A stretch of DNA of 64,000 nucleotides from Sulfolobales archaeon Acd1. Its GTDB lineage: Archaea; Thermoproteota; Thermoprotei_A; Sulfolobales; Sulfolobaceae. Shown piece after piece: positions 57,598 through 64,000 of this stretch (the stretch's first letter is position 1; the number at the start of each line of letters is the position of its first letter). The notes below the pieces were generated by a model. That model saw only the letters and a list, made by a program, of their open reading frames with translations, searched no databases and had not been told where the DNA came from. The position numbers and the translations under genes are program-made. The stretch spans positions 434,001-498,000 of the forward strand of contig APJY01000001.1 of the NCBI GenBank assembly GCA_000389735.1, written 5' to 3'.

Positions 57598-58268
57598 CTC
57601 GCTAACCCCCTGAGGAGGAGGAGGCCGTCCGTCGAGGAGTTGGGTGACAAGAGCTTGAAGCTCGCCCTTTCCGGGTGAGGCATCATGCCGACCACGTTGC
57701 CCTCCTCGTTGGCCACCGAGGCTATGTTCAGGAGGGAGCCGTTCGGGTTGTGATCCTGACTCGTTTCACCCCTATCGTTCGAGTAAGCTAGAACCGCTAA
57801 ACGCTTGGCTCTCTCCTCGTCGGGGTGATAATACCTTCCCTCCGCGTGGGCGATTGGCATGTAGAGCACGTCCTTCTCGATGCCCTCGGTTAGGAAGGTG
57901 TCCTTCCTCAAAACCCTCAGGTAGACCCATTTGCTGACGAACCTTAAGTTCAGGTTAGGAAGGAGCGCGCCCTCGAGGAGGCCTGCCTCCACTAGTATTT
58001 GGAAGCCGTTACATATGCCCAAAACCCTCTTCCCCTCGTTGGCCATCTCCTTCACCAACCTCACGGCCTCGGTGTTGGCAGCTATCGCCCCGGCCCTCAG
58101 GTAGTCACCGTAACTGAACCCCCCAGGCAGGACTACGGCGTCGTATTTGTCCGGATCGAAGTCCCTGTACTTGACTACTTCCGCCTCAACGCCGGCCTCA
58201 AGCAAGGCCCTGTAAACGTCCACCTCGCAGGTGGTACCGGGGAACTTAATCACCGCCGTCCTGCCCAA
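57594..58268 (-). CDS. purQ: Phosphoribosylformylglycinamidine synthase subunit PurQ
   Basis: The class I glutaminase of PurLQS. LGICNGFQIL carries the nucleophile cysteine and MMPHPERAS the histidine/glutamate pair. 224 residues, normal. It overlaps the end of purS by 23 bases and purL by four. Confidence 0.96.
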   Translation of the reverse strand: MGRTAVIKFPGTTCEVDVYRALLEAGVEAEVVKYRDFDPDKYDAVVLPGGFSYGDYLRAGAIAANTEAVRLVKEMANEGKRVLGICNGFQILVEAGLLEGALLPNLNLRFVSKWVYLRVLRKDTFLTEGIEKDVLYMPIAHAEGRYYHPDEERAKRLAVLAYSNDRGETSQDHNPNGSLLNIASVANEEGNVVGMMPHPERASFKLLSPNSSTDGLLLLRGLAR

Positions 58269-58512
58269 CTACCCTCACCTCGATCTTGTGAACTAAGGGG
58301 TTGTACAGCTTCCTCTCGTTCGCGAGCCTCTTCACGAGTTCAACTACTTCCTCCCCGCTCGAGCCCTCCACCTCGAACCGCAGGTACTTGCCTACTCTGG
58401 TGCTCAGGAACTTGGACGTGAACTTCTCAGCCACGTACTTCTGGAGCGTTTCCCCCTCCGGATCCCTGACGCCCTCCTTGTTCATTATTATGAGCTCTAC
58501 AGTGAACTTCAT
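58246..58512 (-). CDS. purS: Phosphoribosylformylglycinamidine synthase subunit PurS
   Basis: The small structural subunit that links PurL and PurQ, 88 residues. [12 protein letters not shown] and the C-terminal [12 protein letters not shown] are family hallmarks. Four-base overlap (ATGA) with purC and 23 with purQ. Confidence 0.94.
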   Translation of the reverse strand: MKFTVELIIMNKEGVRDPEGETLQKYVAEKFTSKFLSTRVGKYLRFEVEGSSGEEVVELVKRLANERKLYNPLVHKIEVRVVGQDGGD

Positions 58513-59213
58513 GAGGTCAACCTCCTGTAGAACTCCTCGTAGGCCTTCCTAACGGTCTCCAGGTCCGCTCCCTTGCGGTAAAGGTCCTTGTCGAGTATTC
58601 TCCCTGTCCCCTCCTCCCTGACCCTCATGGAGTCCAGGGTTATCTCGTCCCCCACGACTAGCTCGTCCCCTAACCTACCGAACTCGAGCTTGAAGTCGTA
58701 GAGGATCAGGCCCTTGGACTTGAGAAGGGGGAAAAGGGCGTCGTTCACCCCGTACATGATCTCCTCGACGCGTTCGGCCTCCTTCCTAGTCATGAGCTTG
58801 AGGTGTTCCATGTGGTGATAGTTCAGCATAGGGTCGTGCCTCGAGTCGTCCTTCAGGAAGAACTCGATTATCGGAGGGTCGAACCTTTCCCCCTCGTTTA
58901 TAGGTAGCCTCTTAACCACGCTTCCGGTCGCTATGTTCCTGAGCACGACCTCAACCGGGATCATCTTGAGGTACTTGACTATCATGGTCCTCTCGTCGTA
59001 CATGCCGACGTAGTGCGTGCTAATCCCCTTGCCCTCCAGGACCCTGAACAAGTAAGCCGAGGTCTGGGCGTTGAGAACCCCCTTCCCCGGAAGGACGTCG
59101 TGCCTCGCTCCGTCGCCGGCGGTAATATCGTCCTTGAACTCGAGAAGGGCGTAGCCCTCCCTGTAAGGCCTCACTATCTTCGTCTTCCCCTCGGCGATCT
59201 TCGCTGATCCCAT
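58509..59213 (-). CDS. purC: Phosphoribosylaminoimidazole-succinocarboxamide synthase
   Basis: Joins CAIR and aspartate to give SAICAR. A kinase-like fold with [29 protein letters not shown] and DFKLEFGR motifs present. First gene of the purC-S-Q-L-F-F'-D-M operon. TATA GATTTATTTA (59235-59244) is 27 bases before ATG 59213, so the message is probably leaderless. Confidence 0.96.
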   Translation of the reverse strand: MGSAKIAEGKTKIVRPYREGYALLEFKDDITAGDGARHDVLPGKGVLNAQTSAYLFRVLEGKGISTHYVGMYDERTMIVKYLKMIPVEVVLRNIATGSVVKRLPINEGERFDPPIIEFFLKDDSRHDPMLNYHHMEHLKLMTRKEAERVEEIMYGVNDALFPLLKSKGLILYDFKLEFGRLGDELVVGDEITLDSMRVREEGTGRILDKDLYRKGADLETVRKAYEEFYRRLTS

Positions 59214-59234
59214 ATCTCTATTTCACTAGTTAAG

Positions 59235-59244
59235 GTAAATAAAT
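59235..59244 (-). promoter_or_regulatory. TATA box of the purine operon
   Basis: TAAATAAATC read as GATTTATTTA on the minus strand, 27 bases before ATG 59213. A single promoter for eight overlapping genes is the simplest reading. Confidence 0.55.
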
Positions 59245-59340
59245 CCTTCATTTTCGACTAAATTTTTACTTGGACAAGTAAACTCGGCTCACTCATAGCC
59301 CATAGGCAGACATAATTACTGTGCAGGTCAGTCAAAGCCC

Positions 59341-59676
59341 GTGAGCGCGAGCGAAATATCGATAGAGGACTTCCAGAAGCTCGACATAAGGGTGGGGATC
59401 GTTAAGTCCGCCGAGAGGATAGAGGGAACCAAGCTCCTCAGGCTGATAGTCGACGTGGGAGGACAGGAGAGGCAGATAATAAGCGGGATAGCCCCATGGT
59501 ACTCCCCGGAGGAGTTGATTAACAAGAAGGTGATAGTCTTAGCTAACCTGAAGCCCAAGAAGATAAGGGGTTACGAGAGCCAAGGAATGATCCTGGCTGC
59601 CGGCTGCGAGGAGGGACAGAGGCCCTTCGTTCTAACCGTCGAGGGGGACGCCCCCTCCGGCTCAAAGGTCTGCTGA
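59341..59676 (+). CDS. tRNA-binding OB-fold protein (MetG-beta/CsaA-like)
   Basis: A single EMAPII/tRNA-binding domain of 111 residues: KLDIRVGIVKSAERIEGTKLL and the ending SQGMILAAG are typical. In archaea such proteins act as a separate beta subunit of methionyl-tRNA synthetase; CsaA-type chaperone activity is the alternative. Starts GTG 59341, 28 bases after the TATA-like CATAATTAC. It lies nine bases before the Nog1-like gene. Confidence 0.88.
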   Translation: MSASEISIEDFQKLDIRVGIVKSAERIEGTKLLRLIVDVGGQERQIISGIAPWYSPEELINKKVIVLANLKPKKIRGYESQGMILAAGCEEGQRPFVLTVEGDAPSGSKVC

Positions 59677-59685
59677 TGGAAGGCC

Positions 59686-60681
59686 ATGAGGAACCCCTTC
59701 GAAGGAGTTAAGCTACCACCCGACGTTGAGGCGTTCATAGACTCCGTAGCCAAGAGACTGCCTAGGCTCGGCGGCACCTCCATCAAGGACAGGGAGCTGA
59801 GGAGGCTCGCCCTCTATAGGGATTCCCTGGAGGTCTATGAGGCCTTCGTCAGGAGCGTCCCCTCCATAGATGACCTCCACCCCTTCTACAGGACGTCCCT
59901 GGAGATCGTGGCGGGAGACCTGAACAAGGTGAAGGTCTGCTTGGCCTCGTTAAGTAAGGGGGTTAGGCTGGCGAGGAGGATACTTAAACAGTACATGGCC
60001 CGAATCAGGGCGAGCGAGGAGGGGGAAGCCAACAAACTGATGAGGGCAGGCTTCGGGAGGGCCTCAGGGATACTGAGGAAAAGGAAGGAATGCGTGAAGT
60101 TCTTGAGGGACGTGTTCGCCCAGATGAAGAGGCTGATGGCCGTGGACCCAGAGCTGCCTACAATCATAATCGCCGGTCCCCCCAACGTCGGCAAGTCCAC
60201 GCTGGTCTCCAGGATATCCTCGGCCAAACCCGAAGTCGCTTCCTACCCCTTCACTACTAAGGAGATCCACGTCGGTCACATAGACACCGAGAGGGGGAAA
60301 GCTCAGGTCATAGATACCCCAGGGATACTGGACAGGCCGATGAGCGAGAGGAACCCGATAGAGTTCAAAGCGATAAACGCTGTAAAGAACCTGAACGGCA
60401 TAGTTGTGTTCCTCTTCGACGTGTCTCAGGGAGCCCTTTATTCAGCTAAGGAGCAAATAGATCTCTTCGAGGAGGTCTCCTCGATCAAGAGGACTCTACC
60501 TGCCTTAAACAAGATAGACTGGGTCGACGAGGGACTGAGGGAGGAAATAGCCTCGTACTTGAAGAGGAAGGGGATAAGGTTCCTCGAGGTAAGCGCCGAG
60601 AAGGGCATCGGAGTGGAGGAGCTGAAGGGGGAAGCGTTGAAGGAGCTCTTTCAACAGAACGTGGGGGAGAAGAGGGCCTGA
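59686..60681 (+). CDS. Nog1-type GTP-binding protein
   Basis: An OBG/Nog1-family GTPase linked to large-ribosomal-subunit assembly. An N-terminal helical domain of about 155 residues is followed by the G domain: G1 GPPNVGKST, G2 SYPFTTKEIH, G3 DTPGI, G4 NKID and a C-terminal SAE (G5). Length 331 agrees with archaeal Nog1, which lacks the long eukaryotic tail. ATG 59686. Co-transcription with the upstream tRNA-binding protein is likely. Confidence 0.92.
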   Translation: MRNPFEGVKLPPDVEAFIDSVAKRLPRLGGTSIKDRELRRLALYRDSLEVYEAFVRSVPSIDDLHPFYRTSLEIVAGDLNKVKVCLASLSKGVRLARRILKQYMARIRASEEGEANKLMRAGFGRASGILRKRKECVKFLRDVFAQMKRLMAVDPELPTIIIAGPPNVGKSTLVSRISSAKPEVASYPFTTKEIHVGHIDTERGKAQVIDTPGILDRPMSERNPIEFKAINAVKNLNGIVVFLFDVSQGALYSAKEQIDLFEEVSSIKRTLPALNKIDWVDEGLREEIASYLKRKGIRFLEVSAEKGIGVEELKGEALKELFQQNVGEKRA

Positions 60682-60723
60682 GGATCGGGCCTCACTCTTA
60701 ATAGTTGATCTTTCAATCCCCCT

Positions 60724-61374
60724 TTGAGGAAGTTGAGCCAGGTCTATTACGTCAGTGAGATCTTCGTCTCAATACAGGGCGAGGGCTCGGTGATAGGGGA
60801 GCCGTCGAACTTCGTCAGGCTGGCGGGCTGTCACCTCAGGTGCGTTTGGTGTGACACGAAGTACAGCTGGTTCAAGTGGGAGGGCAAGAGGATGAGCGTT
60901 GAGGACATAACGAACTCGCTTGACAAAAGGGTGAGGAACGTGACGATAACCGGTGGGGAGCCCTTGCTTTACGACCTAACCCCCTTGGCCAAAGCGCTGA
61001 AGGAGGAGGGCTTCAGGATAGTAGTCGAGACCAGCGGGACAATCAGGCCGAGCCAGGGGCTCAGGAGGCTGGTGGACGTCTTCTCCGTTTCGCCCAAGCT
61101 GAGCAACTCCGGGCATAAAATAAAGTACGACTTCAGGAACGAGGATTGGCCCACCTACTTCAAGTTCGTCATAGTCGACGCCAACAAGGACTTAGATGAG
61201 GTGGACCAGTTCGTTAAGGAACAGGGGCTGGATCCGAGGAAGGTCATCCTTCAGCCCAACGGCTTAAGGGGGGACTACGAGGCGGCCTTCAGGGAGCTCG
61301 CTCAAGCGGTCCTATTCAAGGGCCTTCCCTACAGGGTTCTCCCCCAGCTCCACAGGCTCGTCGGGCTTAAGTGA
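60724..61374 (+). CDS. queE: 7-carboxy-7-deazaguanine synthase QueE
   Basis: A radical-SAM enzyme making CDG from carboxytetrahydropterin, for archaeosine in tRNA. The N-terminal VSIQGEG and the cluster motif C36-x3-C40-x2-C43 (GCHLRCVWCD) are clear; TITGGEPLL follows. TTG 60724 is leaderless: TATA CTTAATAGTT is about 26 bases upstream. It overlaps the convergent TYW3 gene by 63 bases. Confidence 0.93.
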   Translation: MRKLSQVYYVSEIFVSIQGEGSVIGEPSNFVRLAGCHLRCVWCDTKYSWFKWEGKRMSVEDITNSLDKRVRNVTITGGEPLLYDLTPLAKALKEEGFRIVVETSGTIRPSQGLRRLVDVFSVSPKLSNSGHKIKYDFRNEDWPTYFKFVIVDANKDLDEVDQFVKEQGLDPRKVILQPNGLRGDYEAAFRELAQAVLFKGLPYRVLPQLHRLVGLK

Positions 61375-61926
61375 GAGGAACGCCAGCTTCAGCCTCTCCT
61401 TCCTTTCCTTGCCCTTCATCAGAACCCTCATGGCCTGTTCCGCAAGCTCCTCCAGGTTCTGCCCCTCAGTCAACAAGTGGTCCATCCTCACCCCGGTCCT
61501 GAGCTCAACGAGGTATCCCTTCCTGTTCGCCACCATCAACCCGCTGTGCTTGAAGCCTACAGCCCTCGCAACGCTCAGGACAGTCCAGGCCTCCTTTAAG
61601 TCCCCCGTGTAGACGTGGAATATCGGCCCTTGGACTATGAGCCAGTACCTCTTCCTGGGCCTCCTCGACAGGTTGTCCCTCAAGTCCTCCACGGTCACCC
61701 TCAGGTGGTTCTTGAAGACCACCGAGCTCTCCTTCCTTTCCCAGGGGAACTCCGCGTCCACTATCGTTACCCTGCCGCTGCAGCTGCTCATGGTGAAGGC
61801 CTTAGGCCTCCTGTTGATCACCTCCAGGACGTCGAAGATATCCGGATCCAAGTAGCCTATCTCCTTGTCCCTCAGTATCCTCTCCCAGGCCAACCTCTTG
61901 TAGAGCTCAAATTCCTCCGCTACCAA
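61312..61926 (-). CDS. taw3: tRNA wybutosine-synthesis methyltransferase TYW3
   Basis: TYW3/Taw3 methylates the tricyclic guanosine 37 derivative of tRNA-Phe. The conserved SSCSGR block is at about residues 47-52, with the R-x-P-K-A-F-T upstream. 204 residues. TTG 61926 starts 13 bases from the divergent ATG 61940. Shares its 3' end with queE (63 bases), another tRNA-modification gene. Confidence 0.9.
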   Translation of the reverse strand: MVAEEFELYKRLAWERILRDKEIGYLDPDIFDVLEVINRRPKAFTMSSCSGRVTIVDAEFPWERKESSVVFKNHLRVTVEDLRDNLSRRPRKRYWLIVQGPIFHVYTGDLKEAWTVLSVARAVGFKHSGLMVANRKGYLVELRTGVRMDHLLTEGQNLEELAEQAMRVLMKGKERKERLKLAFLSLKPDEPVELGENPVGKALE

Positions 61927-61939
61927 GTCCTTCCCGATA

Positions 61940-62338
61940 ATGCTGAAAGGAGTGCTAAAGAGGTTTTACGAAGCGAGCGAGGCCTTCATTGAGGTCAAGG
62001 AAGGGGAGTTCTCGCCCGAGGAGTTCACCGAGCCCTTGCCCCTCATAGTGAAGGTCGTACTCGTCGGAAAGGGCAGGAGGAGGCTCGTCAACCTGGGGGC
62101 CCTCTCCAGGGTTTACCTCTTTTGCCCCGAGCTCAGGGGGTTCGTTAAGGACTACTTGGACCTCTCCGTGTCGCTCGACGACGTCTTCAGGAAGCACTGT
62201 CTCTACACGGATTGGGAGGCCTTGAGCCTTTGCCCAGAAGACGCCGTGAGGGACGAACACCCGGACTACTCGTACGCGTTGAGGAGGATACGAGAAATGG
62301 TCGAACGGAGGGGATGCTTCAAGTCCAGACAGCGTTGA
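61940..62338 (+). CDS. Conserved hypothetical protein, 132 aa
   Basis: A soluble, charged protein (LKRFYEASEAFIEVKEGEF at the start) with four cysteines in the C-terminal two thirds (FCPE, HCLYTD, LCPED and near the end) that could bind metal. I do not recognise it. It diverges from TYW3 with 13 bases between starts. Confidence 0.65.
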   Translation: MLKGVLKRFYEASEAFIEVKEGEFSPEEFTEPLPLIVKVVLVGKGRRRLVNLGALSRVYLFCPELRGFVKDYLDLSVSLDDVFRKHCLYTDWEALSLCPEDAVRDEHPDYSYALRRIREMVERRGCFKSRQR

Positions 62339-62383
62339 GGTAGCGACAGAGATTGAACTTCGATCCTCTATGGTTCGGTCACA

Positions 62384-62477
62384 ATAAGCGTTGCTTGATC
62401 TCCAACCGGGAAACGCGGAAGAACCGGAAGCTCCGACGTGACCGGCGGAGCGAATCATCGTGGAATGCAACGCTTAT
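62384..62477. repeat. 11-bp perfect inverted repeat enclosing a hairpin, upstream of the flavoprotein gene
   Basis: ATAAGCGTTGC (62384-62394) and GCAACGCTTAT (62467-62477) are perfect complements. The 72-base interior holds a 6-bp hairpin GCTCCG...CGGAGC. The right arm overlaps the TATA box of the next gene (CTTATAAT, 62473-62480), so this could be a structured RNA or an operator pair flanking the promoter. Confidence 0.6.
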
Positions 62478-62503
62478 AATCAGTCCGGTTTTCAGAGGAA
62501 AGC

Positions 62504-63856
62504 GTGCCTGACTTCGACGTAGTCGTGATCGGGGGAGGAGTGGCGGGCTTCGCCGCTGCCGTAAGGAGCGCGGAGCTCGGGAAGAGCGTGGCCATCGTCG
62601 AGAAGGACCTGATTGGAGGGGAGTGCCTGAATAGGGCCTGCATTCCGAGCAAGACTCTGGTTGACGCCGCGAAGTTGGTATTCAGGGCGTCTAAGTCGAC
62701 GTTCATGACCGGCAGCTTCAGCGTGAATTACTCCGCGATCCAGGACCAAAAGGACAAGGTAATCAGTTCCCTCAGGGCGGGGCTCGCTCAAACCTTAGAG
62801 AAACACGGGGTCAAGGTGATTCGGGGGACCGCGAGCGTCTCGAGGGAGGGGGAAGCGAGCGTCAACGGTCAAACTATAACCTATTCTCATTTGGTTATTG
62901 CTACGGGCTCAGTGCCAATATCCCTCCCCGACTTCCCGCTGAACGGCAGGAACGTCCTGGACCCCTGGACAGCGATGAACCTCAGGAGCTTACCTGATAA
63001 CATAGTGATCGTGGGCGGAGGCGTGGCCGGCGTTGAGTTGGCGACCCTATTCAGGGCCCTCGGGAAGAACGTCACCGTGATCGAGCTCATGCCCCAACTC
63101 CTGCCTGGCTTCGACAAGGACGTAGCGGAGCTGACCAAGAAGAGGCTGGAGGAGAGGGACGTTAGGGTTTACCTGAACACTAAATCCAAGATAGTTAAGG
63201 CGGACGAGAGGGTCGAGTTCGAGGCTCAGACCCCCAGTGGCATCGAAAGAATAGCGGGCGAATTGGCCGTCATCACGATAGGCAGGAAGGCCTTCACGGG
63301 AGGGCTAGACCTGAAGGCCATAGGGGTCGAGACGGATCAGAGGGGCTACGTGAAGGTCGACGAGACCGCTAGAACGACGAACCCGAAGGTCTACGCGGCC
63401 GGCGACGTGGCCGGAATGCCGCTTTCCGCGACCAAGGCCGTCAAACAGGGATTGGTGGCCGGGGACAACATCGGGGGCAAAGCCAGCAGGATGCCCAAGT
63501 ACATACCGACCTCTATCTTCGCCGACTTGGAGATAGGAGTAGTAGGACAAACGCTGGAACAGGCGCTCAAGGAGGGGGAGGCTAAGGAAATAGTGGTCAG
63601 AATGTCCGAAGTCCCCAGGGCTTGGACTCTAGGAGAGACGGAAGGGTTCCTGAAGCTCGTTATCGACTCCAAGGGCTTAATCAAGGGGGCCCACATGATA
63701 GGCGAGGGAGCTACTGAGGTCGTTAACGCCATAACGATAGCCATGGAGACGGGCATTCCCGTCTTCGAGCTCTATAGGATTCAGTTCTCCCACCCGACCG
63801 TTTCAGAGGTAATAGAGGAGGCCATACAGAGGGCCGTGGTGGGAGAGGTATTCTGA
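62504..63856 (+). CDS. Dihydrolipoamide dehydrogenase-like flavoprotein
   Basis: A pyridine nucleotide-disulfide oxidoreductase of 450 residues. The FAD motif GGGVAGFAAA, the redox disulfide C41-x4-C46 (GGECLNRACIPSK), the NAD(P) motif GGGVAGVELA, the second FAD motif YAAGDVAG and the C-terminal HPTVSE (catalytic His/Glu) are all present, so it is catalytically competent. It may be the E3 of a 2-oxoacid dehydrogenase, or a lipoamide- or mercuric-reductase-like enzyme; no E1/E2 genes are nearby. GTG 62504 is leaderless (TATA 27 bases upstream). Confidence 0.9.
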   Translation: MPDFDVVVIGGGVAGFAAAVRSAELGKSVAIVEKDLIGGECLNRACIPSKTLVDAAKLVFRASKSTFMTGSFSVNYSAIQDQKDKVISSLRAGLAQTLEKHGVKVIRGTASVSREGEASVNGQTITYSHLVIATGSVPISLPDFPLNGRNVLDPWTAMNLRSLPDNIVIVGGGVAGVELATLFRALGKNVTVIELMPQLLPGFDKDVAELTKKRLEERDVRVYLNTKSKIVKADERVEFEAQTPSGIERIAGELAVITIGRKAFTGGLDLKAIGVETDQRGYVKVDETARTTNPKVYAAGDVAGMPLSATKAVKQGLVAGDNIGGKASRMPKYIPTSIFADLEIGVVGQTLEQALKEGEAKEIVVRMSEVPRAWTLGETEGFLKLVIDSKGLIKGAHMIGEGATEVVNAITIAMETGIPVFELYRIQFSHPTVSEVIEEAIQRAVVGEVF

Positions 63857-64000
63857 CCGTTTTTAGGGCTTGAGATCTTCTTGAATAATCAACACCGTTA
63901 ACGTCTATCGCGAACTCGGCTTTGGTAATAACTCCCTAACTCACAAGCGCCACTTACGTGGTTAGGGCGAGCGACGGGAAACCTCCCTCATTTTTCGCCC

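Overview
This window is chromosomal DNA of a thermoacidophilic crenarchaeon of the order Sulfolobales. The evidence is the archaeal gene set: RNA-binding protein FAU-1, archaeal-type CarB/PurL/PurS, ArgX-type LysW ligase, TYW3, Nog1-like GTPase, an ArnA/ArnB pair, GH15/GH57 glycogen genes, translin and leaderless TATA promoters. GC content is rather high for the order, with AGG-rich arginine codons, so a Metallosphaera- or Sulfodiicoccus-like genome is plausible; the genus is an inference. I saw no rRNA, tRNA, CRISPR array or complete insertion sequence. In most genes with a clear promoter, a TATA box is centred 25-33 nt before the start codon (leaderless or nearly so). I used this to choose several starts.

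Layout. 1-8.6 kb: a membrane protein cut by the window edge, purE, and a glycogen/alpha-glucan cluster (debranching enzyme, GH15 glucoamylase, sugar-phosphate nucleotidyltransferase, divergent GH57 enzyme) followed by a CBS protein and RidA. 9-18.4 kb: three more CBS-domain proteins, one fused to an HPF/RaiA-like ribosome-binding segment and carrying a C/D-box sRNA across its 3' end; an MFS transporter; a CaCA exchanger; an SDR protein; FAU-1; a degenerate methyltransferase; a DsbA-like protein. 18.4-21.4 kb: the motility-regulator module ArnA (FHA) and ArnB (vWA) with a divergent second vWA protein. 21.4-26.3 kb: a membrane GT2, LeuC/LeuD and an MFS protein. 26.3-27.9 kb: an AT-rich scar with a truncated EamA transporter, a CorA-like protein without the GMN motif and a broken PIN-toxin remnant, abutting an orphan NuoB.

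28.7-42 kb is mixed housekeeping: Sua5, biotin ligase, UspA, TldD/TldE, homoserine dehydrogenase, heme farnesyltransferase CtaB, a radical-SAM enzyme, crotonase and 3-hydroxyacyl-CoA dehydrogenase, an adenosine-specific kinase, a CCC1/VIT-like protein and translin. 42-49.6 kb is an arginine/carbamoyl-phosphate operon, argG-argH-carA-carB-argX, on the minus strand. A 55-codon RHH regulator and an HTH/zinc-finger protein separate it from the purine operon at 50.5-59.2 kb (purC-S-Q-L-F-F'-D-M), in which nearly all genes overlap by a few bases; F' is a second PurF that has lost every glutaminase residue. The right end carries a MetG-beta-like tRNA-binding protein, the Nog1-like GTPase, QueE and TYW3 (tRNA modification), and a dihydrolipoamide-dehydrogenase-like flavoprotein behind a long inverted repeat.

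Together the region links nucleotide synthesis (PurE plus the pur operon; carbamoyl phosphate from CarAB for arginine and pyrimidines) with storage-glucan turnover and several probable adenylate sensors. The most unusual items are the CBS-HPF fusion with its overlapping sRNA, the glutaminase-dead PurF paralogue, the threonine-repeat tail of ArnB and the decaying AT-rich island.
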